A stretch of 54,480 nt of DNA from Planctomyces sp. SH-PL62 (GCA_945893045.1 CAMDEA010000036.1:1-54480), one strand, 5' to 3'; positions 8,306 to 17,756 are shown, numbered from the stretch's first letter. Numbers and translations are program-made. The notes: generated by a model from the sequence alone, not told the origin.

Positions 8306-9516
8306 AGCGTGCGACCTTCCACCGCGCTATCGAGTTGCTCTGGGTCGATTGACTGAACCGATCGTTTGCGGCCACGGCGGAAATCCTGTGTGGCCGGGTC
8401 TTCTTCCGTGGGAGACCGTGCCGCATCCAGCGGCTCATCCAGCAACAAGCCATCGTGTGCCGAAGTTGTCGGGTCGATCATCCGCAGGCGTTTCGACCAC
8501 TCAGCAGCATCTCCCGCAAAAGCGTGTTGCAATGATTCGCGAGCCTCGTCACGGTCGTCGGCCGGCAGAATCGTCCAAACCCGACGAGCCGCGTCGATCA
8601 ACACTTCACTGGAGCGATTGTGTTGTAAGCCCTCGATGACCAGCCGCCATGCCGCCAGGAAATCTCCGTCCCGCGCGCGTTCTTCGGCGAGATTCCACCA
8701 GACATGCGGCATTGCCGGATCGCGGCGGAGCGCTTCCCGATAGTGCGGCACGCCGGCGGACAAACTCTCCGCGCGGCGACCCAACAAGGCGTGATAGTTC
8801 GCGTTCCAAAACGGATGCAGCACACCATAGACCGCCAGCGGCAGCAATAAGGCATGTGCGGCGATCCAGGCTCGGCGTCCGTTGCGATGATGCGCAGCTC
8901 GCGCATTCAACCACCCGTAAGCGACTCCCGTGAAGTGAGCCACGTTGGCGATCCGCATCACGTTGAACGCGGTCAAAACCAGCATGGCGAAGAGAAAGAT
9001 CCAAAAGCTGCGAATCGCTTGCTCCGGCAGGCGTCGCGCGATGTTGGAGTCATACTGACGCTCGATCAAACACCAGCCGAACATCGCGCAGGCAACTCCC
9101 GACAGCCCCAGCGGAGTCGTCCCCAAGTAGTATTCCGGCAACAGCGGTACGAGCGACGCGAAGAACCAGAACCCCAGATAAGCCGCGCGCCGCATCCGCC
9201 GTTCGAGCAACGGTCCCAACAGCCACAGCGTGCTGGCATTGAAGAACAGGTGCAGCACATTGGCATGATGAAACGCACTGGCCGGAATGCGCAGCCAGCG
9301 CCACCACGGTCCGTCCCACAGCGCGAATGGCCCTTTGACGTCGTCGTCATTGCCAAAATGCAACGTCACCACCATGCCGAAGACATGGTTGGCCCCTTTG
9401 GGATCCTCGATCCGGTTCTGTGCGAGTTCCACGGCAATGAACAGCACCACCGACGTCGCCAAGAGCGTAAACGTCACAGGCGCAATCCCAAAATCACGGC
9501 GCAGCGCGGCAAACAT
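8302..9516 (-). CDS. Rhomboid-family intramembrane serine protease with TPR-like tail
   Basis: A 404-residue integral membrane protein. The rhomboid core is clear: HxxxN in AFHHANVLHLFFN (His 89, Asn 93), the nucleophile in GLSGVACAMFGW (Ser 139) and the catalytic His in ANVAHFTGVAYGW (His 194). The membrane part ends near residue 240; the rest is a soluble helical domain with a TPR-like stretch (HYREALRRDPAMPHVWWNLAEE). The ATG at 9516 has a GGAGAAGGGA site; the upstream TTG at 9534 lies within that leader and was rejected. It is downstream of, and co-oriented with, three SPFH genes, which is suggestive since SPFH proteins scaffold membrane proteases, but 147 bp with a palindrome separate them. 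The substrate is unknown. Confidence 0.87.
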   Translation of the reverse strand: MFAALRRDFGIAPVTFTLLATSVVLFIAVELAQNRIEDPKGANHVFGMVVTLHFGNDDDVKGPFALWDGPWWRWLRIPASAFHHANVLHLFFNASTLWLLGPLLERRMRRAAYLGFWFFASLVPLLPEYYLGTTPLGLSGVACAMFGWCLIERQYDSNIARRLPEQAIRSFWIFLFAMLVLTAFNVMRIANVAHFTGVAYGWLNARAAHHRNGRRAWIAAHALLLPLAVYGVLHPFWNANYHALLGRRAESLSAGVPHYREALRRDPAMPHVWWNLAEERARDGDFLAAWRLVIEGLQHNRSSEVLIDAARRVWTILPADDRDEARESLQHAFAGDAAEWSKRLRMIDPTTSAHDGLLLDEPLDAARSPTEEDPATQDFRRGRKRSVQSIDPEQLDSAVEGRTL

Positions 9517-9562
9517 GCGGAATCCCTTCTCCAATTAAATCCATTGTGAGTTGTAGCGGAGC

Positions 9563-9656
9563 GGGGTCGGGTGTGCGAATTTCAGATTTCGCCGCCGCCG
9601 ACTTGGGAAGTGGAAAGTCGATGGCGGCGAAATCTGAAATTCGCGCACCCGACCCC
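9563..9656. repeat. GGGGTCGGG-headed palindrome
   Basis: 34-bp arms at 9563-9596 and 9623-9656 with one mismatch, loop 26 bp, starting ggggtcgggtgtgcgaattt. It lies between the rhomboid and SPFH genes. The same head occurs at 13874, 21896, 23955 and, inverted, in 27211-27296. Confidence 0.85.
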
Positions 9657-9663
9657 TGCACGT

Positions 9664-10692
9664 TCATTTGCTGCCAGCCTTCTGCTCGCGCAGGATCGTC
9701 AGGTCAATCGCCTGCCCCGAATCGAGCACCACTTTCGCCGCGACCTTGCGTAGCACCTCTTCCAGCGTGTCGAGGTATTTTCGGCGCAGCGTCAACTGCC
9801 GAGCTTCCGCATACGAACGGCGGCCGGATTGCTCGTCCGACCGCAATTGAGCGATCAGCTTGCTGAAACTCTCCGATTCGGCTTTCGCGGATTCGACCGA
9901 CTGGCGGCGGATGACTTCGGCCGCATCCTTGGCACGCTGAGCAATCGCGCGAGCTTCCGCTTCGCGCTGCTCCGCATACGCACGGGCCTGATTGATCGCC
10001 GTTTCCTTGTCCGCGCGAGCGTTCATCACGTCGATGAATTCCGCTTTCACGCGCAGCGGCGGGGTGACATTGCCGATCGTCACGTCATCCACCGTCAGGC
10101 CGAGACGTTGCTCGGCCGCCAACCGTTGCAGGCGCGAAGTCATCAATTCGCGCAGCTCGTTGCGGCCGAGCGTATGCACGAAATCAACGCCGCTGTGCAG
10201 CATCGCATCGGCCAGTACAGACTCGGCCAGCGTTCGCAGCCGCCGCTCCGGCGAGATCGCCGCAAACAGGAAGTCACCGATCGCAGAATCCGACACCCGA
10301 TAGCTGACGCTGATCTGCACGTTGAGGATGTTCTTATCGCCGCTCAGGAACTGAGCCTGCCGCGCGGGATCAACGCCTTTCAGGAAACCGGTCTGAGAGA
10401 GTTCGTCTTGTTCGAGATTACCAACGCTCAGCGTGCGAATCTCATTCAGCTTCACGCGATCGACCGATGCAAACGGCCACGGGCAGTCGTAGTGCCAGCC
10501 GCTGGGCCACAAACGGACTTCGCCGTTGGCGTTTTTGACGACGGCTCCGAAGCGACGCACGACGGCGGTTTCGTTGCCGCGGACGACGAAGAAGCCGCTC
10601 AGCAGGTAGGCGATGAGGACGATTGCAAATTGCAAATTGCAAATTGCAAATTGCAAATTGAGACGCCCTGCCCGGTGGTGAACACCGACCAT
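9664..10692 (-). CDS. SPFH-domain membrane protein (HflK/HflC-like), third gene of the operon
   Basis: A 342-residue band-7/SPFH protein anchored by one N-terminal helix (about residues 13-34). Recognisable parts are GNETAVVRRFGAVV, the SPFH core with NVQISVSYRVSDSAIGDFL and RTLAESVLADAM, and a long charged coiled coil (QARAYAEQREAEARAIAQRAKDAAEVIRRQ) as in HflK. HflK/HflC form large membrane assemblies around FtsH. The ATG at 10692 lies in the loop of a palindrome; an extension to 10740 consists only of repeat translation. Residues 11-24 (LNLQFAICNLQFAI), the beginning of the hydrophobic segment, are encoded by the left arm of that palindrome. The Shine-Dalgarno site is weak. Confidence 0.85.
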   Translation of the reverse strand: MVGVHHRAGRLNLQFAICNLQFAIVLIAYLLSGFFVVRGNETAVVRRFGAVVKNANGEVRLWPSGWHYDCPWPFASVDRVKLNEIRTLSVGNLEQDELSQTGFLKGVDPARQAQFLSGDKNILNVQISVSYRVSDSAIGDFLFAAISPERRLRTLAESVLADAMLHSGVDFVHTLGRNELRELMTSRLQRLAAEQRLGLTVDDVTIGNVTPPLRVKAEFIDVMNARADKETAINQARAYAEQREAEARAIAQRAKDAAEVIRRQSVESAKAESESFSKLIAQLRSDEQSGRRSYAEARQLTLRRKYLDTLEEVLRKVAAKVVLDSGQAIDLTILREQKAGSK

Positions 10693-10748
10693 CTGCCGTC
10701 TTCTGAATTCAATTTGCAATTTGCAATTTGCAATTTTCAATTTTCAAT
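10622..10748. repeat. Palindrome of tandem caaattg units spanning a gene junction
   Basis: Left arm 10622-10660 is built of attgcaa repeats; right arm 10709-10748 is the complementary tcaatttgcaa series. The right arm contains the last codons and stop of the hflC-like gene, the loop contains the ATG of the next gene, and the left arm encodes part of that gene's membrane segment. Confidence 0.85.
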
Positions 10749-11780
10749 CCCCTTCTGCCCCACCGGTTCTCCCACCGACTTCGGCTTCGTCGGAGTCGCT
10801 GCATCGGGCACCCCTTCCGTCAGCATCTTCAACATGCTCGAAGAGGCCGACAGCACCAAGGTCGTCTTGTCGTTCAGGATCGTGCGATAGGCATCCAGCG
10901 TTCGCATCGTGCGATAGAACTCCGGATCGGCCGCATGGGCTTGATTGAGGATCGCAGTCGATTCGGCTTCTGCCTCGCCTCGAATGCGTTCGGCGTCGGC
11001 GTCCGCCTTCGCAATCAGTTCCGCACTTTGCCGGTCGGCGTGACTGCGGATGACGGTGCTCTCGGCCAGCCCTGCGCTGCGGTAACGGTCGGCGATCTTT
11101 TGGCGTTCGCTCTTCATCCGCTCGAAGACCGCCTGTTGATTGCCGAGCGGGAAATTGATCCGCTTGATTCGCGCATCGACGATCTCGATGCCCAGCCGTT
11201 CCAGCAGCGGCTCGCCATCCGCTCGGCCTTGTTGGAGTTGCTCGCGAATCTCGCGAGACAGGTCTTCGAGGACTCCGGCTTTCAGGCCGGATGGCCCGGC
11301 TTCGGGATCATCGACCCGCAGCAGATTGCTGAGTTCAAGCTGTCCGACTCGCGTGGCCACGATGGACCGCAGCCGGCTTTCCAGCCGTGCCGCCGCCGCC
11401 TCGTGGCTGCCTAACGAACGGAAGAAGGTGACGACCGACTGATTCGAGCCACTCTGTCCGATCCGCCAGCAAACGAACGTTTCGACCGTAATGTTCTTCT
11501 TGTCGCGAGTGAAAATCTCACGTCCCGGCGGATCAAACAATTGCACGCGTGCATCGAATCGCCGAGCCGCACCAATCGGCCACGGCCATTTGAAGTGCAG
11601 GCCGCGATCTTCCGGCCGATCGTACACGGCGGAGATGTGACCCAGCCGCTCGACAAGAACCAACTCCGTTTCATCGACCTGCACGATGGAGCTGCCTACG
11701 GCCGAAGCCAGCACCATAAAAAGAACGACGAGTCCCGCACGTCTAAGCCAACTTCGCGGTTGTGAATCTTCTTTCGTCAT
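10737..11780 (-). CDS. HflC-like SPFH protease modulator, second gene of the operon
   Basis: A 347-residue protein with one N-terminal membrane helix (about LVVLFMVLASAVGSSIVQV) and the HflC pattern VDETELVLVERLGHIS, GLHFKWPWPIGAARRFDAR, a Lys-Lys-Asn segment (TRDKKNITVETFVCWRI) and, toward the C-terminus, IKRINFPLGNQQAVFERMKSER followed by EAESTAILNQAHAADPEFY. These are characteristic of HflC, which with HflK regulates FtsH. The ATG at 11780 has AGGAG eight bases upstream; the GTG at 11789 sits inside that site. It follows the ATPase-SPFH fusion gene after a GTAG palindrome. The last residues and stop lie in a repeat. Confidence 0.9.
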   Translation of the reverse strand: MTKEDSQPRSWLRRAGLVVLFMVLASAVGSSIVQVDETELVLVERLGHISAVYDRPEDRGLHFKWPWPIGAARRFDARVQLFDPPGREIFTRDKKNITVETFVCWRIGQSGSNQSVVTFFRSLGSHEAAAARLESRLRSIVATRVGQLELSNLLRVDDPEAGPSGLKAGVLEDLSREIREQLQQGRADGEPLLERLGIEIVDARIKRINFPLGNQQAVFERMKSERQKIADRYRSAGLAESTVIRSHADRQSAELIAKADADAERIRGEAEAESTAILNQAHAADPEFYRTMRTLDAYRTILNDKTTLVLSASSSMLKMLTEGVPDAATPTKPKSVGEPVGQKGIEN

Positions 11781-11796
11781 CTCAGTCACTCCTGAA

Positions 11797-11877
11797 GTAG
11801 GTCAGCCTTTCTAGGCTGACCCGATACGGAATCGACGTCTGTTGGCCATTCGGGTCAGGCTGGAAAGCCTGACCTAC
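11797..11877. repeat. GTAG-footed palindromic element
   Basis: Arms gtaggtcagcctttctaggc... (11797-11822) and the complementary arm ending agcctgacctac (11852-11877). It fills the gap between the fusion gene and the hflC-like gene in the SPFH operon. Confidence 0.8.
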
Positions 11878-11881
11878 GGTG

Positions 11882-14800
11882 TCATTTCTCCGACTCCGGC
11901 ATCTCGATCCGCTGCAACGGCGTGTCCGCTGACGGCAGCCGAATCGGCGATTGGCCCGGTTCGGTCAGCCACAGATGGGATTTGCCACGCAAGGCCGGGT
12001 CCAAAATCATCAGCGGCCGAGTGGCCAGAACCTTTTCCATCGTCGTCCAGTACAGATGCAGACTCGTCAGCGTGGGCTGTTCGGCGAAGACTTTCACGAC
12101 GCTGTTGAATCGCGCGGCCGAGCCTGTCGCGGCTTCGACTTTGCGAGTCTTTTCGCGCCGAGCGGTCAACAACCTCGCGGCGGCGTCGCCAGAGAGAACA
12201 CGGTCCTCGGTGTCGAATCCCGCAGTCAGTTTCAACCACAAGTCATCGTCCAACTGCCAACCGGTGACGCCGCCGGTCGTCGAAGCGTCGGGCAAGCGTT
12301 TTGCCGAGCCGGCGCTGTCGGTCAATACGCGAATCGCTTGTTCGCCAGCGGCGGTGAGCACCTTGCGGGCGTAATAGCCTTCGGCCTCGTTGATGAATTG
12401 CTCGCGCTGTTCGATCGCGTCAGCGACTTGCCGATACGCCGGCACGACCTGCTGCGGCGGATGAATGTCGAGCAGGCTGAGTTCCAGCACCTCGACGCCA
12501 ATGTCATAAGACGCGATCAACTCACGAATGCGCCGCAAGCTGGCGGCTTCGATCTCGCGTCTTCGATTCGTCAGTACCGAGTCCAGTGATTCGGTCGCCG
12601 CGACTTCACGCAAGACGCTTTCGGTGACAGCTCGCAGCGTCTCATCAGGTCGCGACGCTGCAAACGCGAAGCGACGCAGATCGCCGATGCGGAATTGAAC
12701 TTCGCCAGTCATCTCGATCGGGACTTCGTCGCCGGTCAGTGTGAAGGATTCGGGAGCGACCGGTTCGTAGCCGTTGTCGGCGTGCTCGCTCATCCATTCG
12801 ACCGGTGCGCGGTACAGGCCGTCCGATTTGAGCGGCGTCGGTGCCGAGCGAAAGCCGATCTGGATGGCGCGCACTTCGGCGACTCGTTCACGGCGGATGA
12901 TTTCTAACCTGTTCGGCCAACGCCAATGCCAGCCCGCTTGCAGAGTCGTCTCGAAGCGGCCGAACCGCGTGACAACCGCCTGCTCGTCTTCGCTGAGCAG
13001 CACGATTCCCGAACAGCACCACCAGACACCGAACACCGCGGCCGCCGTGCGCAGGAGTGTCGGCCAATGATCGAGGAATCCAAACACGAGCTTCGTCGGC
13101 GAGAACTTCTCGACCATCCATTCGGCAACGCTCGCCGCACCGTTCGACATCCGGCCGAGTCGCGTTTCGTGCCAGCGTTCAAACCACAACAAACGCATCG
13201 CGTTCAGCATCACCGCCAGCGACGAGATTTCATGAAACACCGCAGCGACCGCCGGATTGATCCAACCCAGACTCCCCAGCAACATCCCCACCGCATTCAT
13301 ACCGAACGCGAAGACGAAAATGCTTTGCCGGATCACGATCACCAATTGTCGAGACAGTCGCAGCAAACCCGGCAACGGTCGCAGCGGATCACCCATCAAA
13401 ACGAGATCGCCCGCCTCCGCCGCCAGATCACTGCCGACTCCGCCCAGCGCGAGTCCAACCGTCGCGGTCGCCAGTGCGGGCGCGTCATTCACGCCATCAC
13501 CGACCATCGCGACTTTGTGTCCGGCCGCGATCAACTCTTCGATCCGCCTGGCTTTGTCTCCCGGCAGCAATTCCGCCCGCACGTCGTCGATGCCCAGTTG
13601 TTCGGCGATGCGACGGGCCGGTTCGGCTCGATCGCCAGTGAGCATTGCGAACTGATTCACGCCCGCATCACGCAGTTCTCGCAGGACGGCTGCTGTTTCG
13701 TTTCGCGCGACGTCACGCAGGCCAATCGCGCCGAGCAACGTTTGCTCCAGTGCGACAAGCAGCACGGACTGCCCCAGTTGTTCCAATTCGATCAATCGCT
13801 GCTCGAACTCGGCCGGGACTTCGATCCCTTGCGAGGACATCAGGCGACGGTTGCCGACGATGACGGTCACCAAGGGGTCGGGAGTCTTTTTCGAGGCGGC
13901 GGAAGTTTCACCGACATTCGAACCCGGAAGACCACCGCCTCGAAAAAGACTCCCGACCCCTTCTCGGACTTTCGCCACCACCCCGGCACCGGGATGAGCC
14001 GTCAGTTCATCGGCGCCGGTGATGACGCACTGCCGAGCTTCTGCTTCTCGCACCAGCACGCGTGCAATCGGATGTTCGCTGCGTTTCTCCGCGATGGCCG
14101 CGAGTCGCAAGAGGTCGGTCTCATCGTAGCCGACGCTGCCAGCGTCGGTGCGGACGCTAGCAGCGTCCGCCACGATGATGTCCCCAACCGCCAACTCGCC
14201 GCGAGTCAGTGTCCCGGTCTTATCGAACACAATCGTGTCGATCGACGCCAATCGCTCGAGCGCGACCGAGCCTTTCACCACGACACCCGCGCGTGCCAAC
14301 CAAGCCATCGCCGCCATCACCGCGCTGGGCGTCGCAAGAATCAACGGGCACGGACACGCCACAACCAGCACGCTCAAAGCCGGCAAGTAACCGGCCGACC
14401 ACGAGCCGCTCGCGATTCGCCAGCCGATCAGCGTCAGCACGGCCACACCCAAGACAACTGGCAGAAACCAGCGAGCCAGTCGATCCGCCGTCCGTTCCAG
14501 CGACGCTTTGCGCTGCGTGGCTTGCCCGACCATCTCGACGATCTGCGCGAGCGTCGTTTGCTGACCGACTTGAGTGGCTGTGATTCGCAAAGCTCCGAAT
14601 TGGTTCAAGGTGCCCGCGAAGACTTTGTCGCCGACCGCTTTATCCACCGGCACGCTCTCGCCGGTCAGAGCACTTTGATCGACCGCCGATTGTCCGGCCG
14701 CGACCGATCCATCCACCGGAATCCGCTCGCCGGGGCGAACGATGACCATGTCGCCGACGATGACTTGTTCGATCGGGACTTCATGTTCGTCGTCGCCAAC

Positions 14801-15319
14801 AAGCACTCGCGCAGTTCGCGGACACAACTGGAAGATACGGCGGATCGCTCGCTGGGCGCGATCGACCGTGTAACCTTCGATGCTCTCCCCACACAACGCG
14901 ATGAACACCACCAGCGCGGCGGTTTCGCTTTGTCCCAAGACAATCGCCGCCAGGCAGGCGATCGTCAGCGCGAGGTCCGCACCGACTCGGCCCGACAGCA
15001 AGCCGTCGAGCGTTTGATACAGAATCCTCGCGCCGCCCAGCACCGCCGCCAGCAATGCCAATCGAAAGCCGAACAGCGTTCGCGTCGCCAATAACTTCGT
15101 CCACCAATCTGCATTCGTGGCGACCAGAGATGCCGTACCGGATTCAGTGCCCCACACAACCCCGAGCGCAACATCGGCGAGCAACAAGATCCCTACCGCC
15201 GCCGTCAGCAGATAGATCGGAGCCGACCGGTAATGAAAATTCGCCGCCGCGCGATCGCCAGCCGAGTTGGCCCCGGCTTCCGGCAGGAATTCTCGCGGCG
15301 ATTCAGGCGCGTAATGCAT
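11882..15319 (-). CDS. P1B-type metal ATPase fused to an HflK-like SPFH domain, first gene of the operon
   Basis: A single uninterrupted 1145-residue frame. Residues about 30-725 are a P1B-type ATPase: the TGES loop (219-222), the metal-site CPC in [16 protein letters not shown] (322-324), [10 protein letters not shown] with phosphorylated Asp 366, the P1B-specific HP pair in SEHPIARV (416-417), [12 protein letters not shown] and [11 protein letters not shown] (607-612), ending with [17 protein letters not shown] in the last membrane helix. There is no N-terminal CxxC metal-binding domain. After a linker and an extra membrane helix (about 755-775), residues 775-1120 are an SPFH domain: [40 protein letters not shown] and a C-terminal [17 protein letters not shown] segment. 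Two palindromic elements (near residues 383-400 and 452-483) are read through in frame. The metal is not predictable; Cu+, Zn2+ and Co2+ are all possible. Confidence 0.88.
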   Translation of the reverse strand: MHYAPESPREFLPEAGANSAGDRAAANFHYRSAPIYLLTAAVGILLLADVALGVVWGTESGTASLVATNADWWTKLLATRTLFGFRLALLAAVLGGARILYQTLDGLLSGRVGADLALTIACLAAIVLGQSETAALVVFIALCGESIEGYTVDRAQRAIRRIFQLCPRTARVLVGDDEHEVPIEQVIVGDMVIVRPGERIPVDGSVAAGQSAVDQSALTGESVPVDKAVGDKVFAGTLNQFGALRITATQVGQQTTLAQIVEMVGQATQRKASLERTADRLARWFLPVVLGVAVLTLIGWRIASGSWSAGYLPALSVLVVACPCPLILATPSAVMAAMAWLARAGVVVKGSVALERLASIDTIVFDKTGTLTRGELAVGDIIVADAASVRTDAGSVGYDETDLLRLAAIAEKRSEHPIARVLVREAEARQCVITGADELTAHPGAGVVAKVREGVGSLFRGGGLPGSNVGETSAASKKTPDPLVTVIVGNRRLMSSQGIEVPAEFEQRLIELEQLGQSVLLVALEQTLLGAIGLRDVARNETAAVLRELRDAGVNQFAMLTGDRAEPARRIAEQLGIDDVRAELLPGDKARRIEELIAAGHKVAMVGDGVNDAPALATATVGLALGGVGSDLAAEAGDLVLMGDPLRPLPGLLRLSRQLVIVIRQSIFVFAFGMNAVGMLLGSLGWINPAVAAVFHEISSLAVMLNAMRLLWFERWHETRLGRMSNGAASVAEWMVEKFSPTKLVFGFLDHWPTLLRTAAAVFGVWWCCSGIVLLSEDEQAVVTRFGRFETTLQAGWHWRWPNRLEIIRRERVAEVRAIQIGFRSAPTPLKSDGLYRAPVEWMSEHADNGYEPVAPESFTLTGDEVPIEMTGEVQFRIGDLRRFAFAASRPDETLRAVTESVLREVAATESLDSVLTNRRREIEAASLRRIRELIASYDIGVEVLELSLLDIHPPQQVVPAYRQVADAIEQREQFINEAEGYYARKVLTAAGEQAIRVLTDSAGSAKRLPDASTTGGVTGWQLDDDLWLKLTAGFDTEDRVLSGDAAARLLTARREKTRKVEAATGSAARFNSVVKVFAEQPTLTSLHLYWTTMEKVLATRPLMILDPALRGKSHLWLTEPGQSPIRLPSADTPLQRIEMPESEK
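13874..13960. repeat. GGGGTCGGG-headed palindrome inside the ATPase gene
   Basis: Perfect 26-bp arms at 13874-13899 and 13935-13960 around a 35-bp loop. The whole element is read in frame as residues about 453-482 of the ATPase nucleotide-binding domain ([11 protein letters not shown] ... SKKTPDPL). Confidence 0.87.
14126..14173. repeat. Tandem hairpins inside the ATPase gene
   Basis: A gtag foot (14126-14129) is followed by hairpins ccgacgctgccagcgtcgg (14130-14148) and gcggacgctagcagcgtccgc (14150-14170). The architecture matches the GTAG double hairpins elsewhere, though a CTAC end is missing. It is translated in frame ([17 protein letters not shown]). Confidence 0.65.
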
Positions 15320-15370
15320 CGCAACGGTCGGTCAAAAATGAGGAATCGCCACCGTGCGAGAAACTCCAAA

Positions 15371-15424
15371 GTAGGCGAGTCACTCCGTGACTCGAATCTT
15401 CCGGTCACGGAGTGACCGGCCTAC
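15371..15424. repeat. GTAG-footed double hairpin
   Basis: Starts gtaggc and ends gcctac. Hairpins gagtcactccgtgactc (15377-15393) and ccggtcacggagtgaccgg (15401-15419). The first hairpin sequence recurs at 53210-53266. Confidence 0.82.
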
Positions 15425-15521
15425 GTGCCGCCGCATCCTACTGGTCACGAATAGCGGTTCCCAGTTCCGGTCCGACATCGACGACCGTCATCGCTAAGGA
15501 CAACCCGCGCGATCCGCACAA

Positions 15522-15992
15522 TCAGTTCGGCCAACGTCCAGGAGCACGTCCGCGATCATCGCTTTCGAGGAACGCTTGCAACATCACCTGCGCCGCGACC
15601 TTGTCGAGCCGCTGCTTCCGCTTCTTGGGACTGACCTCCGCCTGTTGCAGATACAGCTCCGCCATCGCCGACGAGTACCGTTCGTCCCAGTACACGACCG
15701 GCAGTCCGCAGACTTGCCCGGCCCATTCGCCGAACGCCCGTGCCTCTTTCGCTTTCGTTCCTTCATCACCGCTCATGTGAACCGGCAGGCCGACGATCAA
15801 GCCGACCGCTTGATACTCGGTCGCGAGCCGCTTCAAGAACGCGGCGTCTTCAGGCTCGTTGCGTCGCGTGTAGTTTTCGAGCGGACTGGCAATCGTCTGC
15901 TCCGGCGTCGAGACCGCGACGCCGATCCGCTTCGTGCCGTAATCCAGGCCGAGCAGCGTTCCCCGCGTCGGTAGTGTCAAGAGGTCAGACAC
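15522..15992 (-). CDS. ruvX: Putative pre-16S rRNA nuclease / Holliday junction resolvase RuvX (YqgF)
   Basis: A 156-residue RNase H-fold protein. The signature [19 protein letters not shown] holds the first catalytic Asp; [14 protein letters not shown] and [18 protein letters not shown] follow the family, and [21 protein letters not shown] carries the final conserved Asp. YqgF proteins process the 5' end of 16S rRNA and have been proposed as resolvases. The GTG at 15992 was chosen because it has GGAGC upstream and gives the usual length; the TTG at 16016 is less likely. Neighbours give no functional hint. Confidence 0.88.
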   Translation of the reverse strand: MSDLLTLPTRGTLLGLDYGTKRIGVAVSTPEQTIASPLENYTRRNEPEDAAFLKRLATEYQAVGLIVGLPVHMSGDEGTKAKEARAFGEWAGQVCGLPVVYWDERYSSAMAELYLQQAEVSPKKRKQRLDKVAAQVMLQAFLESDDRGRAPGRWPN

Positions 15993-16049
15993 GATGCTGC
16001 TCCAAGCCTTGCTCAATCCAAAAAAGTGACCAGACTGCGGGCCATCTGC

Positions 16050-16138
16050 CGTTGTCCGTGTTTCTCCGCGTCATCCGTGTCATCCGTGTTCTCCGCCAAC
16101 GAGCAATTGAGAACACGGATAACACGGAGGGCACGGAT
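16050..16138. repeat. Palindromic element of tandem ccgtgt units
   Basis: The left arm, built of cgtgtt/tccgtgt units (about 16053-16092), is complementary to the right arm gagaacacggataacacgga... (16109-16137). It occupies most of the gap between divergent ruvX and sthA. Confidence 0.7.
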
Positions 16139-16184
16139 TCGGGCAGGCCGGCCATGCTTCTATCAGTCTGATTGGCGAATCTCC

Positions 16185-17606
16185 ATGCCCGAACTTGCAG
16201 GTGAATATGATGTGGTCGTGATCGGCACCGGTCCCGGCGGCGAAGGGGCCGCCATGCAGGCGGTCAAACATGGCCGCACCGTGGCAGTGATTGATCGCGA
16301 CGCGGCGGTCGGCGGGAACTGCACGCATCGCGGCACGATCCCCAGCAAGTCGCTGCGACACTCCATTTTTCAGATGTCCGAGGTCAACAATAACGTCCTC
16401 TTCCGCGAGCACGGCATCACCGCCCACTTCCTGATTCCCGAACTGCGACGCCGAGCCAAGTCGGTGATTGAACAGCAAGTCAAGATGCGGACGACGTTCT
16501 ACGACCGCAACGATATCCCTATCGTCCACGGGAACGCGAAGTTTCTCGACCCACACACGCTCGAAGCCGTTGAGGACGATGGCTCGCGCTGCGTCGTCCA
16601 CGGCAAGTCCATCGTGATCGCGACCGGAGCGCGGCCGTATCACCCGCCGGAATTGGACTTCAATCACCCGCGCATTTACGACAGCGACTCGATCCTCAAG
16701 CTCGACCTGCATGTGAAGTCGATCACGATCTACGGAGCGGGGATCATCGGCTGCGAATACGCCTCGATGTTCCGCAACCTCGAAATCAAAGTGAACCTCG
16801 TCAACACCCGCGACCGGCTGCTCGACTTCCTCGACGAGGAGATTGTCGATGCACTCAGTTATCACCTTCGCGAGCGAGGGGTCATCATCCGTCACCGCGA
16901 GGAGTACGATCGTGTCGAAGCCTGCGACGACGGAGCGATCCTGCATCTGAAATCCGGCAAGCAATTGAAGACCGACGTCCTGCTGTGGGCGATCGGCCGC
17001 TCCGGCAATACCGATGGTCTGGGTCTCGAAGCGGTCGGCGTGCAGCCCGACATTCGCGGCAACATTCCGGTCAACGAGCACATGCAGACCGTCGTCCCGC
17101 ACATCTACGCGGTCGGCGATGTCATCGGCCCGCCGGCACTGGCCAGCGCGGCGTATAACCAAGGCCGCTACGCCGCCACACACATCCTCGCTGGTGACTG
17201 CCGAGGAAACGAGCAAAACGAGCCGACACCGTCGCTCGACATCCCCACCGGCATTTTCACCAGCCCGGAGATCAGCTCGCTCGGCAAGACCGAGCGGGAA
17301 CTGACCGAAGGCAAAGTCCCCTACGAGGTCGGCCACGCGCATTTCAAGAGCATCGCTCGCGCCCAGATCACCGGCCAGACGACCGGGATGCTCAAACTGC
17401 TGTTTCATCGCGAGACGCTGGAGATCCTTGGCATCCACTGCTTCGGAGCCAATGCCAGCGAAATCATCCACATCGGCCAGGCGATCATGTCACAGCCCAA
17501 GCCGCACAACTCGCTGATGTATTTCATCAACACGACGTTCAACTATCCGACGATGGCCGAGGCGTACCGCGTCGCGGCGCTGAATGGGTACAACCGGCTG
17601 TTTTGA
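16185..17606 (+). CDS. sthA: Soluble (Si-specific) pyridine nucleotide transhydrogenase
   Basis: A 473-residue flavoprotein disulfide reductase-family enzyme. The FAD motif is [17 protein letters not shown] (residues 10-26), followed by [17 protein letters not shown], where only one Cys (46) is present and the second redox Cys of lipoamide dehydrogenases is replaced by Thr, exactly the pattern of SthA. NAD(P) binding is in [17 protein letters not shown], the second FAD motif in [15 protein letters not shown], and the dimer interface runs from [17 protein letters not shown] to the end ([19 protein letters not shown]). It transfers hydride between NADPH and NAD in the cytoplasm. The ATG at 16185 matches the family; the upstream frame is repeat-derived. 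Confidence 0.93.
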   Translation: MPELAGEYDVVVIGTGPGGEGAAMQAVKHGRTVAVIDRDAAVGGNCTHRGTIPSKSLRHSIFQMSEVNNNVLFREHGITAHFLIPELRRRAKSVIEQQVKMRTTFYDRNDIPIVHGNAKFLDPHTLEAVEDDGSRCVVHGKSIVIATGARPYHPPELDFNHPRIYDSDSILKLDLHVKSITIYGAGIIGCEYASMFRNLEIKVNLVNTRDRLLDFLDEEIVDALSYHLRERGVIIRHREEYDRVEACDDGAILHLKSGKQLKTDVLLWAIGRSGNTDGLGLEAVGVQPDIRGNIPVNEHMQTVVPHIYAVGDVIGPPALASAAYNQGRYAATHILAGDCRGNEQNEPTPSLDIPTGIFTSPEISSLGKTERELTEGKVPYEVGHAHFKSIARAQITGQTTGMLKLLFHRETLEILGIHCFGANASEIIHIGQAIMSQPKPHNSLMYFINTTFNYPTMAEAYRVAALNGYNRLF

Positions 17607-17620
17607 GCGGAACGGTCAGC

Positions 17621-17707
17621 ATTGGAAATTGAGGATTGGAAATTGAAAAGTGCAAAATGTGGGTTCAGCATTTTGCACTTTTCAATTTCCAATCCTCAAT
17701 TTCCAAT
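17621..17707. repeat. Perfect 39-bp inverted repeat
   Basis: Arms 17621-17659 and 17669-17707 are perfectly complementary with a nine-base loop; the arm consists of two attggaaattgag-like units followed by gaaaagtgcaaaatg. It sits between sthA and the phosphohexomutase gene and could form a very stable hairpin or cruciform. Confidence 0.9.
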
Positions 17708-17756
17708 CCTCAATTTGTCACCTGTTTTGCCGCGATTCAATCGATAGGCCATATTC

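Noticed and set aside
12926..15094. A 722-residue open frame on the plus strand opposite the ATPase-SPFH gene
   Set aside because: It is the antisense shadow of a gene with clear conserved motifs; its translation is rich in Arg, His and Gln with no domain.
11882..15319. The possibility that the fusion is two genes merged by a sequencing error
   Set aside because: There is no stop, no internal ribosome binding site with ATG at the junction and the linker is continuous; it remains testable but not favoured.
15376..15394. A gactcgaatc sequence resembling a tRNA T-arm (also at 53232)
   Set aside because: It belongs to the gagtcactccgtgactc hairpin of a repeat; no acceptor or anticodon arms surround it.
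16185..17606. Lipoamide dehydrogenase or mercuric reductase as the identity of the flavoprotein
   Set aside because: The second redox Cys is missing (CTHRGT), which is diagnostic of SthA.
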